38,599 nucleotides of DNA from assembly GCA_034433305.1 (NCBI GenBank), contig DAOUAM010000088.1:1-38599 (forward strand), written 5' to 3'. Numbering within the stretch: position 1 is the stretch's first letter; the number at the start of each line of letters is the position of its first letter. This document shows, piece after piece, positions 6,776 through 14,724 of this stretch. The DNA comes from DAOUAM01 sp034433305. GTDB taxonomy: Bacteria; Chloroflexota; Dehalococcoidia; Lucifugimonadales; DAOUAM01. The translations under genes and the position numbers were made by a program. The notes beneath the pieces are model-generated. The model had not been told where the DNA came from. It saw only the letters and a list, made by a program, of their open reading frames with translations, and did no database searches.

Positions 6776-8357
6776 CTATGTCTGGGGCTTCTCCCCATCG
6801 GCGGGAGGGTGCTGGTCCGTCTCGTTCTGCCTGGAGGCCAGGTCCACCAGCAGGCGCCGAATGTCCACGCCGGTGGCGGCGGCGAAGGTCTCCAGGAACC
6901 TGGCGATGGTGCCAGGGGCAGCGTCCACCAGGCGTGTGATGGTGCTGCCGTCGGCCCCGTTGCCCGTGTCAATCAGGGTAATCTTCTCCACCGCGCTAAG
7001 GGGCCTGGCGGCTGCCTCAATCATCTGGGGAAGCCGCTCGATGAGCTGCTTGGACAGGGTTACCCGGACACCGACTTCCTGGTAGAAGCTGAGGGCCGCG
7101 GCCAGATCCCGCTCGCCTTCAGCCTGGGCCAGCAGACGCGCTTTTTCACCCTCCGCCTGGGCCAGCAGCCTGGCTTTCTCCCCTTCGGCCTCGGCCAGTA
7201 ACTCGGCCTTTCTGCCTTCGGCCTTCAGCTTCATGACCTCGGCCTCCGCCTCGCTCACTTTCAGAATGCGCGCGGCCTCGCCAAGGCCCAGCTTTTCCTC
7301 CTCTGAGGCCCGTCCCTCGGCCCCAACGACGCGCGCCTGCTTCTCTCCCTCAGCCTTCAGCACCTGGGCCTCGCGCTGGGCGCGGGCAGGCTCGAACCGT
7401 GGCCTCCAGTTCCTTCTTCTTGCGCAGTACCTCCTGCTCCTGCACGGCGATATTGGCCTTGGTCTTCTCCTCTTCCACCTTGACCTGCTGGACGACGACC
7501 TGCTGCTGGGCGATGGCCTGGGCCTTTGGCCCGGCCTGGGCGGCCGTGGCGCGCTCGGCGGCCACTTCCGCCTCATATCGAGCGAGCTTGATGTCCCGCT
7601 CCTTCTTGGCCTCTGCTATCTCAGCCTCAGCCCTGGCTTTGGCCACCTCTCCTTCGCGCAACGCCTGCGCCGACCTGATCTTGGCGTCCCGCTCGGCCTC
7701 GGCCTTGCCTATTTCGGCGTCGCGCTTGACCTCGGAAGTGCGCCGCTGGCCCAGAGCGTCCAGGTATCCCTGGCTGTCGGAAATTGCCTTGATGACTATG
7801 TTGTCCACGGTGAGGCCCATCTGCCGCAGTTCCGCCGATGCCTGCTCCACGACCTTTTCCTGGAAGGCGTGGCGGTCGCGGTTGGCCTCCTCGACGGTCA
7901 GGTTGCTCAGGATGGAGCGGACCTGCCCCTCCATGGTCTCCCGCGTCACTTTCTCGATCTCAGACTTGGGCTTGGAAAGGAACCTCTCCACGGCATTGCC
8001 AATGGAGATGTCGTCCGAGGCTACCTTTACGTTGGCTACGGCCTCGACCGTCACGGGGACGCCTTCCTTGGTGTAGATGGTGTCCACCTTGATGGGAATG
8101 GACAAAAGCTCCAGGGAAAGGTGGTCAACGCGCTCCACGACAGGCCACTTGATGCTGGCGCCTCCGCGCACGAAGCGGTAGCCGATGACGCGCCGCTCGC
8201 CGGTGGAGGGGTCTACCACCACCCGCTTGCGCCCCGAGAAGACCGCGACGGTGTTGGGCGGCACCTTCACGTAGCTCCGGGCGACCAGGGCGAAGACCCC
8301 CAGGAGCGCCAGCATCAGGAGTCCTGTGGCTACGAATATGGGGACTAGAGTGGACAT
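6776..8357 (-). pseudogene. Flotillin (SPFH/band 7) with a frameshift
   Basis: Flotillins are membrane-anchored scaffold proteins that form oligomers in ordered membrane patches and are usually encoded beside NfeD. The ATG at 8357 has AGGAGA upstream, starting MSTLVPIF. A hydrophobic hairpin or TM spans about 4-26, an SPFH domain about 30-200, then a long Ala/Glu/Lys-rich coiled coil. The first frame runs to ELEATVR and is then nonsense to 7350. The family-typical continuation (PARAQREAQVLKAEGEK onward) sits in another frame from about 7390 to 6776. Family members have an ATVRKPAEA-like junction, so one extra or two missing bases near 7390-7396 explain it. The C-terminal part has tandem AEGEKARLLAQ repeats. 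Either a true lesion or a sequencing error. Confidence 0.75.
7350..8357 (-). CDS. Flotillin N-terminal piece (membrane anchor, SPFH domain, start of coiled coil)
   Basis: The uninterrupted upstream part encodes 335 residues. It contains the anchor, the complete SPFH domain (VKVPPNTVAVFSG through the helical DNIVIKAISD region) and about 120 residues of coiled coil, then about 15 out-of-frame residues (ACPRPARGPG...). If the frameshift is real, a membrane-bound SPFH protein without the oligomerising C-terminus would be made. Confidence 0.65.
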   Translation of the reverse strand: MSTLVPIFVATGLLMLALLGVFALVARSYVKVPPNTVAVFSGRKRVVVDPSTGERRVIGYRFVRGGASIKWPVVERVDHLSLELLSIPIKVDTIYTKEGVPVTVEAVANVKVASDDISIGNAVERFLSKPKSEIEKVTRETMEGQVRSILSNLTVEEANRDRHAFQEKVVEQASAELRQMGLTVDNIVIKAISDSQGYLDALGQRRTSEVKRDAEIGKAEAERDAKIRSAQALREGEVAKARAEAEIAEAKKERDIKLARYEAEVAAERATAAQAGPKAQAIAQQQVVVQQVKVEEEKTKANIAVQEQEVLRKKKELEATVRACPRPARGPGAEG

Positions 8358-8481
8358 GGTGCTCTCCTGGCCCGGCACATGACCGGCGCTTGACCTTTGG
8401 AATCAACACTCCCTGGGGACAGGCCCAGGGGGCGCGCGGCCACCCGCCCGCCTGCGACGCGCCATGGGGCCGGCGGCAAGT

Positions 8482-9039
8482 CTACCGTGCCGACGCCTGG
8501 CCGACCTCGTGGGGCACCTGGGGCCAGTCCACGATGACCCTGCTGCCGTCGGCGTCAGCGATGACCACGCTGACGCCCTTGGGTATGGGCGCGCCGTCCT
8601 TGCTCCGGGCCAGGTAGGTCAGCGTGGTCTGTCCAACTACACAGCGGACTTCCCCGAGTCCCTGTCCAGGTATGGCAACCGTGACCTCAGCGGTGCGGCC
8701 CGGCAGGTCTTCCGGGGTGATGGTGATGGTGGCTTCTTGCGTGCTCACGAACCTGAGCAACTGGAAGGTAGCCAGACCGAAGAGGCTACCACTCAGCAGT
8801 CCGATGGCCATACTCGGGAGCAGTGGCAGGCCCAGGGCGGAGGCGATGGCCCCGGCGCTGCCGAAGGCGGTAAGGAAGGCGAAGAGGGCTTTGACCAGGA
8901 AGGGGCTGCCATCAAACCCATGGTCGGGCAACAGGTTGTCCAGCAGCCCATCGGTGTCGCCCAGCAGGTCAACCAGGATGGCGCTGGCCAGGACCAGCGC
9001 ACCAACAGCGGCGATGCCAAGAAAGAGCCACACTTCCAT
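8482..9039 (-). CDS. NfeD-like membrane protein
   Basis: A 185-residue membrane protein of the short NfeD type (YuaF-like), the usual partner of flotillin. I start at the ATG at 9039, which has GGAGGG six bases upstream, rather than 48 bases earlier. Three or four membrane helices lie in residues 1-110 (MEVWLFLGIAAVGALV; KALFAFLTAFGSAGAI; PSMAIGLLSGSLFGLA), followed by a soluble beta-rich domain of about 75 residues that fits the NfeD OB fold (GRTAEVTVAIPGQG...VVIADADGSRVIV). The flotillin gene follows 124 bases downstream on the same strand, making a two-gene operon. The flotillin is frameshifted; this gene looks intact. Confidence 0.82.
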   Translation of the reverse strand: MEVWLFLGIAAVGALVLASAILVDLLGDTDGLLDNLLPDHGFDGSPFLVKALFAFLTAFGSAGAIASALGLPLLPSMAIGLLSGSLFGLATFQLLRFVSTQEATITITPEDLPGRTAEVTVAIPGQGLGEVRCVVGQTTLTYLARSKDGAPIPKGVSVVIADADGSRVIVDWPQVPHEVGQASAR

Positions 9040-9119
9040 GTTGACCCTCCCCGGCGAGGCTGCCAGGGCCACTGGCGCGCCTGACACGCGCCATCTGGGT
9101 AGAGGCTCTCAGCACCACA

Positions 9120-9148
9120 ATTTTACTAAACTCTATTCGCCAGGACAA
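9120..9148 (-). promoter_or_regulatory. Promoter of the NfeD-flotillin pair
   Basis: Read on the minus strand, TTGTCC (9148-9143) is followed after exactly 17 bases by TAAAAT (9125-9120). The match to a housekeeping promoter is 4 of 6 and 5 of 6. It lies in an AT-rich patch about 80 bases upstream of the NfeD start. Confidence 0.6.
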
Positions 9149-9181
9149 TAATGGCCCCTTGTTAGGTGTCCCAGGAAAGGG

Positions 9182-9207
9182 CAGGAGCGCGCGGCGGCGC
9201 GCTCCTG
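9182..9207. terminator. Hairpin with perfect 11-bp stem and 4-base loop
   Basis: CAGGAGCGCGC pairs perfectly with GCGCGCTCCTG around a GGCG loop. On the minus strand it lies about 120 bases beyond the end of the NHL gene. No T-run follows on either strand (only CCCTTTCC on the minus side), so an intrinsic terminator is likely but not classical. Confidence 0.5.
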
Positions 9208-9230
9208 TGTCCAGATGGTGTCCACTGCCG

Positions 9231-9284
9231 GCAGTCCCCCTTGAGAGGAGGGACTGCGCCGAGTCCTCCCCATTCTCAAGGGGG
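9231..9284. repeat. Nested C-rich/G-rich inverted repeats
   Basis: GCAGTCCC (9231-9238) pairs with GGGACTGC (9250-9257). An overlapping 11-bp arm CCCCCTTGAGA (9236-9246) pairs with TCTCAAGGGGG (9274-9284). The arms compete. Similar C-run/G-run palindromic text occurs near 4378-4400 and 19289-19309, suggesting a dispersed intergenic repeat family. Confidence 0.5.
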
Positions 9285-9327
9285 GCCAGAGGGGACCAAA
9301 GCCCGTCAATCCAGAAGTGACAGGTTC

Positions 9328-10278
9328 CTAGCTCACCTTGCGCAGCTTCTTGAGACTCTTCAGTTCCTTAGGGGGGTTCATATGTCTCCCGCGGATGGTG
9401 AAGGAGACCTCCCCGACATAGATGTTGCCTCTGGAGTCCACAGCGATGCCATGCGGCGCGATGAACTTGCCCGGCTCCTCGCCCTCCAGCGGGTCGCCGA
9501 TGCGGGCCAGCAGGTCGCCCTTGCGGTCCAGGATGCTCACCCGGTGGCCCAGGCCCGGAGCATCGTCCACGCCAGGCATGCCGTTCAGCTCGCCTATGTA
9601 CACGTTGCCATCGGGGCCGATGGTCATGCCGTCGGGGCGGTGGATGTTGTTCCACATGGTCAGGAACTTGCCATTGGCGTCGAAGACCTGGACGCGGTGG
9701 CACTCGCGGTCGGCCACGTACACGCGGTCGTCCGCGTCCACGGCCACGTTGTGGGGCCGCATGAACTGGCCCGGGTCAATGCCAGGCTCGCCCCAGGACA
9801 GCACGTGCCTGCCATCAGGAGTGTACTTGTGGACGCGGGAGTTACCGTAGCCGTCGGTGATGTAGATGTTGCCGGTCCTGGGCGACACAGCCGCGTGGGT
9901 GGGCCGGTTGAAGGGCTGGCCGCTCCACTTGGGCGCGGGCTTGCCAGGCGTGCCGATGGTCATCAGCAGCTTGCCCTCGGGCGTAAACTTGGTGATGGTA
10001 TGGGTGCCGTCGTCGGCGCAGAAGACCGAGCCATCAGGGCCGATAAGAATGCCGTGGGTGCGCTCGCTGAAAGTCCCCTTGCCGAAGGACCGCAGGAAGT
10101 TGCCGTCCTTGTCGAAGACCATGACCGGGTGCTCAGGGTTGCGTGTCAGGGCGTAAACGTTGTCCCTGGCGTCCACGGCAACACCTGGCGTCTCAATCAG
10201 CCTCACCCCTGGGGGCAGCTTCTCCCACTTGTCCAGCGCCTCGTACCGGAAGTTGCCACTGCCAATGATTGCGCTCAT
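9328..10278 (-). CDS. NHL-repeat beta-propeller protein (first of two paralogues)
   Basis: A 316-residue protein made almost wholly of NHL repeats: NVYALTRNPEHPVMVFDKDG, IYITDGYGNSRVHKYTPDG, VYVADRECHRVQVFDANG, NIYVGEV and others, about six blades. It shares its layout and roughly half its residues by eye with the gene at 20855-21805, including the openings WEKLPPG, the TDGYGN/SDGYGN blade and the C-terminal KV-S. No signal peptide is visible, so it is probably cytoplasmic. NHL propellers of this kind resemble peptidyl-hydroxyglycine lyases and SMP-30-like lactonases, but I see no secure catalytic set. The start at 10278 has AGGAGGG upstream. It is divergent from the molybdenum-hydroxylase gene with 233 bases between. 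Confidence 0.85.
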   Translation of the reverse strand: MSAIIGSGNFRYEALDKWEKLPPGVRLIETPGVAVDARDNVYALTRNPEHPVMVFDKDGNFLRSFGKGTFSERTHGILIGPDGSVFCADDGTHTITKFTPEGKLLMTIGTPGKPAPKWSGQPFNRPTHAAVSPRTGNIYITDGYGNSRVHKYTPDGRHVLSWGEPGIDPGQFMRPHNVAVDADDRVYVADRECHRVQVFDANGKFLTMWNNIHRPDGMTIGPDGNVYIGELNGMPGVDDAPGLGHRVSILDRKGDLLARIGDPLEGEEPGKFIAPHGIAVDSRGNIYVGEVSFTIRGRHMNPPKELKSLKKLRKVS

Positions 10279-10370
10279 CTGAGTGTTCCCTCCTTTGCTC
10301 CAGCTATCGCTGTGGCGGCCCAGGCTCGCGGCAGCGGGACTCCGGCTAGCCGCGCCTGATGATGGGGCAT

Positions 10371-10397
10371 GCTATAGCACACCGCTAGCCCTGTCAA
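10371..10397 (-). promoter_or_regulatory. Promoter of the first NHL gene
   Basis: Minus strand: a perfect TTGACA (10397-10392) is followed after 15 bases by TATAGC (10376-10371), or after 17 bases by the overlapping TAGCAT. It lies about 95 bases upstream of the start at 10278. Confidence 0.55.
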
Positions 10398-10441
10398 CAT
10401 CTGGCTGTTCAGAACGCCCCAGTCCCCATTGGCGACCGGTG

Positions 10442-10450
10442 TGGTACAAT
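10442..10450 (+). promoter_or_regulatory. Extended -10 promoter of the molybdenum-hydroxylase gene
   Basis: TGGTACAAT is a TGN extended -10 with a 5-of-6 hexamer. It is 62 bases before the start at 10512. The only -35-like text (TTGGCG, 10429-10434) is 10 bases away, too close to serve. It shares its form with sites at 2746 and 26357. Confidence 0.55.
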
Positions 10451-10511
10451 AGTCTCGCTTGAATGCAGGTCCGTGCCATACTGCACCCCGGGCCACCGTC
10501 AGAGGAGGACT

Positions 10512-12812
10512 ATGACTTCTAACATCGTGCTGTCAACCAAGGAGTACAAGGTTATAGGCAAACGTCCCATCCGGCATGATGGGGTGGACAAGGTCACGGG
10601 CAAGGCCCTCTACGGAGCGGACATCCACCTTCCGGGAATGCTCTACGGCAAGGTGCTAAGAAGCCCCCATGCCCACGCCCGCATCAAGCGCATCGACACC
10701 AGCAAGGCTGAAGCGTTCCCTGGCGTCAAGGCAGTGGCCACCTCCAGAGACCTGGCCGCAGTGTCCGACAGGCTGGCCGAGCTGGGCGAGGACGTGGTCA
10801 CCAGCCTCAAGTACCTGAGCAACAATGTCCTGGCCGCCGACAAGGTGCTTTACAAGGGCCATCCCGTGGCCGCTGTGGCCGCCACCAATCCCCACGTAGC
10901 GGAGGAGGCCCTGTCGCTGATAGAGGTGGAGTACGAGGTGCTGCCGGCGGTCACCAACGTGGAAGACGCCATGAAGCCGGGCGCGCCTATTCTCCACGAG
11001 CACATGACCACGGCCAGGTTCGGGGACGAGGTGCCCAAAGGCACCAACATCGCCAGCCACCAGCAGTTCAAGCTGGGTGACATCGAGCAGGGCTTCAAGA
11101 AGGCCGACCTGATTGTCGAGCGGGAGTTCCGCACCAGGACGGTCCACCAGGGCTACATCGAGCCTCAGAACGGCACCGCGTGGTGGTCGCCAGACGGCAA
11201 AGTGACCATCTGGTGCAGCAGCCAGGGCCACTTCGGCATCCGCGACAACGTGGCCAAGGTGCTGGGCTTGCCTGTATCCAGCGTCAAGGTCGTACCCATG
11301 GAGATAGGCGGCGGTTTCGGCGGCAAGCTCGCCATGTACCTGGAGCCTCTGGCCGCCGTCCTCTCCCGTAAGAGCGGCCACCCGGTGAAGCTGACCATGT
11401 CCCGCGCCGAGGTACTGGAGGCCACAGGCCCCACCTGCGGCAGCCATGTGAAGATCAAGATAGGCGTCACCCGCGAGGGACGCATCACCGCCGCGCAGGG
11501 CTACCTGGCATTCGAGGCCGGCGCCTTCCCAGGCTCGCCCATCGGCGGCGCCACTGCCTGCATGTTCTCGCCCTACAACATCGAGGACCTCCTCATTGAC
11601 GGCTACGATGTCGTCACCAACAAGCCCAAGACCACGGCCTACCGTGCCCCCGGCGCTCCCATCGGCGCCTATGGTGTGGAAACGGTAATTGACGAGATAT
11701 GCGAGAAGCTGGGCATGGACCGGCTGGAGTTCCGGCTCCTGAACGCGGCCAAGGAAGGCACGCGCCGCGCCGACGGCGTCCTCAATGGGCGCATCGGCTG
11801 CATCGAGACCATCGAGGCCATGAGGTCCCATCCTCACTACAAGGCGCCACTGCCCTCCATCCCCGGCAGGAAGGTAGGGCGAGGCATCGCCCTGGGCTTC
11901 TGGCGGAACAACACCGGCCCCTCGGCGGTGGTGGCTACCGTGCTGCCCGATGGCACCGTAAGTCTGGTGGAAGGCTCCGTGGACATCGGCGGCTCCAGGC
12001 CTGCCGTGGCCCAGCAGCTCGCCGAGGTGCTGGGCATAGCGGTGGAGGACGTGAAGCCGCAGGTGGCCGACACCGACACTATCGGCTACACGTCCAGCAC
12101 TGGCGGCAGCGGCGTGGCCTTCAAGACCGGCTGGGCCGCCTACGAGGCCGCCCAGGACATCAAACGCCAGCTTATGGAGCGTGCCGCGCGCATCTGGGAG
12201 ACCACGCCCGACCAGGTGGTCTACGAGGACGGCGTGCTACGGCACAAGTCCGACCCGGAGCTACACATGACCCTGAAGCAGATTGCGCCCAGGCTCAACG
12301 ACCTGGGCGGCCCGGTGGTCGGCAGGGCCAGCGTCAACCCACGGGGCGTTGGCGGCTCTTACAGCGGCCTCATCGTTGACGTGGCCGTGGACCCTGAAAC
12401 GGGCAAGACTGACGTCATTCGCTGCACAGCCTTCCAGGACGCCGGCAAGGCCGTCCATCCCAGCTACGTGGAAGGCCAGATGCAGGGAGGTACTGTCCAG
12501 GGCATAGGCTGGGCGCTGCACGAAGAGTACTTCATGAACGACAAGGGGCAGATGCTGAACACCAGCCTGCTGGACTACCGAATGCCCACCAGCCTGGACG
12601 TCCCCATGATAGACACGGTCATCATCGAGGTCCCCAACCCAGGACATCCCTTCGGCGTCAGGGGCGTGGGCGAGGCGTCCATAGTCCCGCCGCTGGCTGC
12701 CATGGCCAACGCCGTATACAACGCCATCGGCGTCAGGATGCAGGAGCTTCCCATGTCGCCGGGCGCCATACTCAAGGCGCTGGGCCAGGAAGACGGCGCC
12801 AGGAAGAGGTAG
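10512..12812 (+). CDS. Xanthine-dehydrogenase-family molybdopterin-binding catalytic subunit
   Basis: A 766-residue large subunit of a molybdenum hydroxylase, which hydroxylates an aldehyde, N-heterocycle or thioester ring using water. The start at 10512 has GAGGAGG upstream. The N-terminal aldehyde-oxidase a/b-hammerhead domain spans about 15-130. The cofactor loop GGGFGGK lies at about 266-272, and the catalytic Glu is in VRGVGE near residue 721. The active-site loop reads AYRAPGAP (about 375), not the AYRCSFR of true CO dehydrogenase, so this is not a form I CoxL. No FAD (CoxM-like) or 2Fe-2S (CoxS-like) subunit gene occurs anywhere in the window; its partners must be elsewhere or it uses a shared module. 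Substrate unknown. Confidence 0.92.
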   Translation: MTSNIVLSTKEYKVIGKRPIRHDGVDKVTGKALYGADIHLPGMLYGKVLRSPHAHARIKRIDTSKAEAFPGVKAVATSRDLAAVSDRLAELGEDVVTSLKYLSNNVLAADKVLYKGHPVAAVAATNPHVAEEALSLIEVEYEVLPAVTNVEDAMKPGAPILHEHMTTARFGDEVPKGTNIASHQQFKLGDIEQGFKKADLIVEREFRTRTVHQGYIEPQNGTAWWSPDGKVTIWCSSQGHFGIRDNVAKVLGLPVSSVKVVPMEIGGGFGGKLAMYLEPLAAVLSRKSGHPVKLTMSRAEVLEATGPTCGSHVKIKIGVTREGRITAAQGYLAFEAGAFPGSPIGGATACMFSPYNIEDLLIDGYDVVTNKPKTTAYRAPGAPIGAYGVETVIDEICEKLGMDRLEFRLLNAAKEGTRRADGVLNGRIGCIETIEAMRSHPHYKAPLPSIPGRKVGRGIALGFWRNNTGPSAVVATVLPDGTVSLVEGSVDIGGSRPAVAQQLAEVLGIAVEDVKPQVADTDTIGYTSSTGGSGVAFKTGWAAYEAAQDIKRQLMERAARIWETTPDQVVYEDGVLRHKSDPELHMTLKQIAPRLNDLGGPVVGRASVNPRGVGGSYSGLIVDVAVDPETGKTDVIRCTAFQDAGKAVHPSYVEGQMQGGTVQGIGWALHEEYFMNDKGQMLNTSLLDYRMPTSLDVPMIDTVIIEVPNPGHPFGVRGVGEASIVPPLAAMANAVYNAIGVRMQELPMSPGAILKALGQEDGARKR

Positions 12813-12831
12813 AGGCCAGGCCACACGAAGT

Positions 12832-12863
12832 CACCAGGGCGCCGACGCGTCGGTGCCCTGGTG
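12832..12863. terminator. Near-perfect 32-base hairpin after the molybdenum-hydroxylase gene
   Basis: CACCAGGGC pairs with GCCCTGGTG; after one G-T pair the inner CCGAC/GTCGG continues the stem to a tiny loop. It begins 20 bases after the stop at 12812. No T-run follows, so it is a terminator-like structure of the U-less kind. Confidence 0.6.
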
Positions 12864-12969
12864 CAAGGCCACCAGGCAAAGGACTCGCCAGCCCAGGCGC
12901 ACTCGCCCTCCCGTGAGCAGCAGGGAGAGGCAGGCCCCTGTGTACTTGCCTTTTCAGGCCCGTGCCATG

Positions 12970-12987
12970 CCACTGGCCGGCCAGTGG
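12970..12987. promoter_or_regulatory. Perfect 18-base palindrome upstream of groEL
   Basis: CCACTGGCCGGCCAGTGG reads the same on both strands, with no spacer, 57 bases before the groEL start. It is a candidate operator for a dimeric repressor or a transcript hairpin. It does not resemble CIRCE (TTAGCACTC-N9-GAGTGCTAA), which is absent from this gap. Confidence 0.5.
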
Positions 12988-13044
12988 ACGATGTCGGCGA
13001 TGAAGTTGGAAACCAGCAATCAATGAGAGGACGAGGTGCGATAG

Positions 13045-14646
13045 ATGCCCAAGCAGTTCCAGTTTGGAGATGATGCCAGGAACCAGCTCATGGCTGGCTT
13101 CGACACGCTAGCGAAGACTGTCGGGGTGACCCTGGGGCCAAGTGGCCGAAACGTTATCCTGGACAAGGAATTCGGGCCGCCCCAGGTCTGCAGCGATGGC
13201 GTCACCATCGCCAAGGAAATAGAGCTTAAGGAGCCCTTCGAGAACATGGGCGTCCAGTTGCTCAAGCAGGCCGCCAGCAAGACCAATGACGTCGTGGGCG
13301 ATGGCACCACCACGTCCACCATCCTGGCACAGAGCATGCTCCACGAAGGCATCAAGCAGATCGTGGCGGGCGCTAACCCCATGAGCATGAAGCGTGGGAT
13401 GGACAGGGCCCTGGAGATGCTCAGGGCCGAAGTCCAGAGCATGGCGCGCCCCATCCATGGCAAAGAGCAGGTCGCACGGGTGGCGGCGCTGGCGGCCCAC
13501 GACGAGGAAATGGGCAAGCTCATCGCCGACGTGCTGGACAGGGTCGGCGCCGATGGCGTGGTCACGGTGGAGGAGTCCAAGGGCCTCCAGAACGAGACGG
13601 AGTACGTGGAGGGCATGCAGATTGACCGCGGCTTTATCTCGCCCTACTTCGTCACCAACCCAGACAAGATGGTGGCCGAGGTGGAAGAGCCGTACATCCT
13701 TCTCACTACCGAGAAGATTTCCTCTGTCCAGGAGTTGCTGCCCCTCCTGGAGCGTGTGACGCCCCGCAGCCGGAACCTGGTAGTAGTGGCCGAGAACGTC
13801 GAGGGCGAGGCCCTGGCCATGCTGGTGGTGAACAAGCTGCGCGGCGTCCTGCGCTGTCTCGCCGTCAAGGCCCCAGCCTTCGGCGACCGGCGCAAGGCCA
13901 TCCTGGAGGACATGGCCGTGCTTTTCGGAGGCAGGGTCATCAGCAAGGAGGCCGGGCGCACCCTGGAGTCGGCCACTGTCCAGGACCTGGGACGCTGCCG
14001 CCGGGTGGTGTCTAACAAGGACGAGACGACCTTCGTGGAGGGCGCCGGCAGGCCCGAGGACATCAAGGCCCGCATCCAGCAAATCAAGGCCCAGGTAGCC
14101 GAGACTACATCGGACTACGACCGAGAGAAGCTGGAGGAGCGGGCGGCCAAGCTGGCCGGCGGCGTAGCCGTCATCAAGGTAGGTGCGGCCACCGAGGTGG
14201 AGCTTAAGGAGAAGAAGCAGCGGCTGGAGGACGCGCTGTCGGCGACCCGGGCGGCCATGCAGGAGGGCGTGGTGCCTGGCGGCGGCACGACACTGGTGAG
14301 GGCCGCCCAGGCTATGCTGAAGAAGGCCCAGGCCGATGGCGACGACTGGACAGGCATCCGCCTGGTCGCCAGGGCCTGCGAGGCGCCACTGAAGCTCATT
14401 GCCGAGAACTCAGGAGCTTCAGGCGATGTGGTGCTTCAGAGCGTCAAGGCCCACGAGGGTGACTGGGGCTACGACGCCGAGGCTGGCAAGTTCGGCCACC
14501 TGCTGGAGATGGGCATCATGGACCCGCTGAAGGTGACCAGGACTGCCCTGGAGAACGCTGTCAGCGTCGCCGGCATGGTCCTGACCACCGAGTCGCTCAT
14601 CACGGAGCTCAATCCCAAGAAGCTGCCTCCACCCTACGACGATTAG
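13045..14646 (+). CDS. groEL: Chaperonin GroEL (Hsp60), solitary copy
   Basis: A 533-residue chaperonin subunit that forms the double-ring ATP-driven folding chamber with GroES. ATP-site GDGTTTS, the hydrolytic Asp in RLEDALSATRAA, the GGGTTLVRAAQ region and the apical EGMQIDRGF and VKAPAFGDRRKA segments are all conserved, so it should be active. It ends PKKLPPPYDD and lacks the Gly-Gly-Met tail of most bacterial GroELs. No groES lies on either side, which suggests a secondary paralogue. It starts 232 bases after the molybdenum-hydroxylase gene on the same strand, with a strong hairpin and a palindrome between, so it is probably transcribed separately. The ribosome-binding site is a modest GAGG. 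Confidence 0.95.
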   Translation: MPKQFQFGDDARNQLMAGFDTLAKTVGVTLGPSGRNVILDKEFGPPQVCSDGVTIAKEIELKEPFENMGVQLLKQAASKTNDVVGDGTTTSTILAQSMLHEGIKQIVAGANPMSMKRGMDRALEMLRAEVQSMARPIHGKEQVARVAALAAHDEEMGKLIADVLDRVGADGVVTVEESKGLQNETEYVEGMQIDRGFISPYFVTNPDKMVAEVEEPYILLTTEKISSVQELLPLLERVTPRSRNLVVVAENVEGEALAMLVVNKLRGVLRCLAVKAPAFGDRRKAILEDMAVLFGGRVISKEAGRTLESATVQDLGRCRRVVSNKDETTFVEGAGRPEDIKARIQQIKAQVAETTSDYDREKLEERAAKLAGGVAVIKVGAATEVELKEKKQRLEDALSATRAAMQEGVVPGGGTTLVRAAQAMLKKAQADGDDWTGIRLVARACEAPLKLIAENSGASGDVVLQSVKAHEGDWGYDAEAGKFGHLLEMGIMDPLKVTRTALENAVSVAGMVLTTESLITELNPKKLPPPYDD

Positions 14647-14687
14647 CAGCAACCAGCACCGCCGGAACCAGCGGCGCCCAGGCTTGT

Positions 14688-14724
14688 GTGAGAGCGAAGC
14701 GCGTGTTGCACGCTTCGCTCTCAC
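14688..14724. terminator. Hairpin with perfect 14-bp stem after groEL
   Basis: GTGAGAGCGAAGCG pairs perfectly with CGCTTCGCTCTCAC around a 9-base loop, starting 41 bases after the groEL stop. The following GTTCTCCC is only weakly T-rich. Confidence 0.6.

Noticed and set aside
7380..7400. Programmed frameshift in flotillin
   Set aside because: No slippery heptamer or downstream structure at the junction, and no family precedent; an indel is simpler.
10656..11837. Long minus-strand ORF opposite the molybdenum-hydroxylase gene
   Set aside because: A typical antisense open frame in high-GC DNA: His/Gly/Ala/Leu-rich, with no domain and no ribosome-binding site. The same holds for other long opposite-strand frames, such as 13108-14082 and 28539-29897.
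10512..12812. Assignment as CO dehydrogenase large subunit (coxL)
   Set aside because: The active-site loop is AYRAPGAP instead of AYRCSFR, and the coxS and coxM genes are absent.
12813..13044. CIRCE element upstream of groEL
   Set aside because: No TTAGCACTC-like half site occurs in the gap; the palindrome found there is different.
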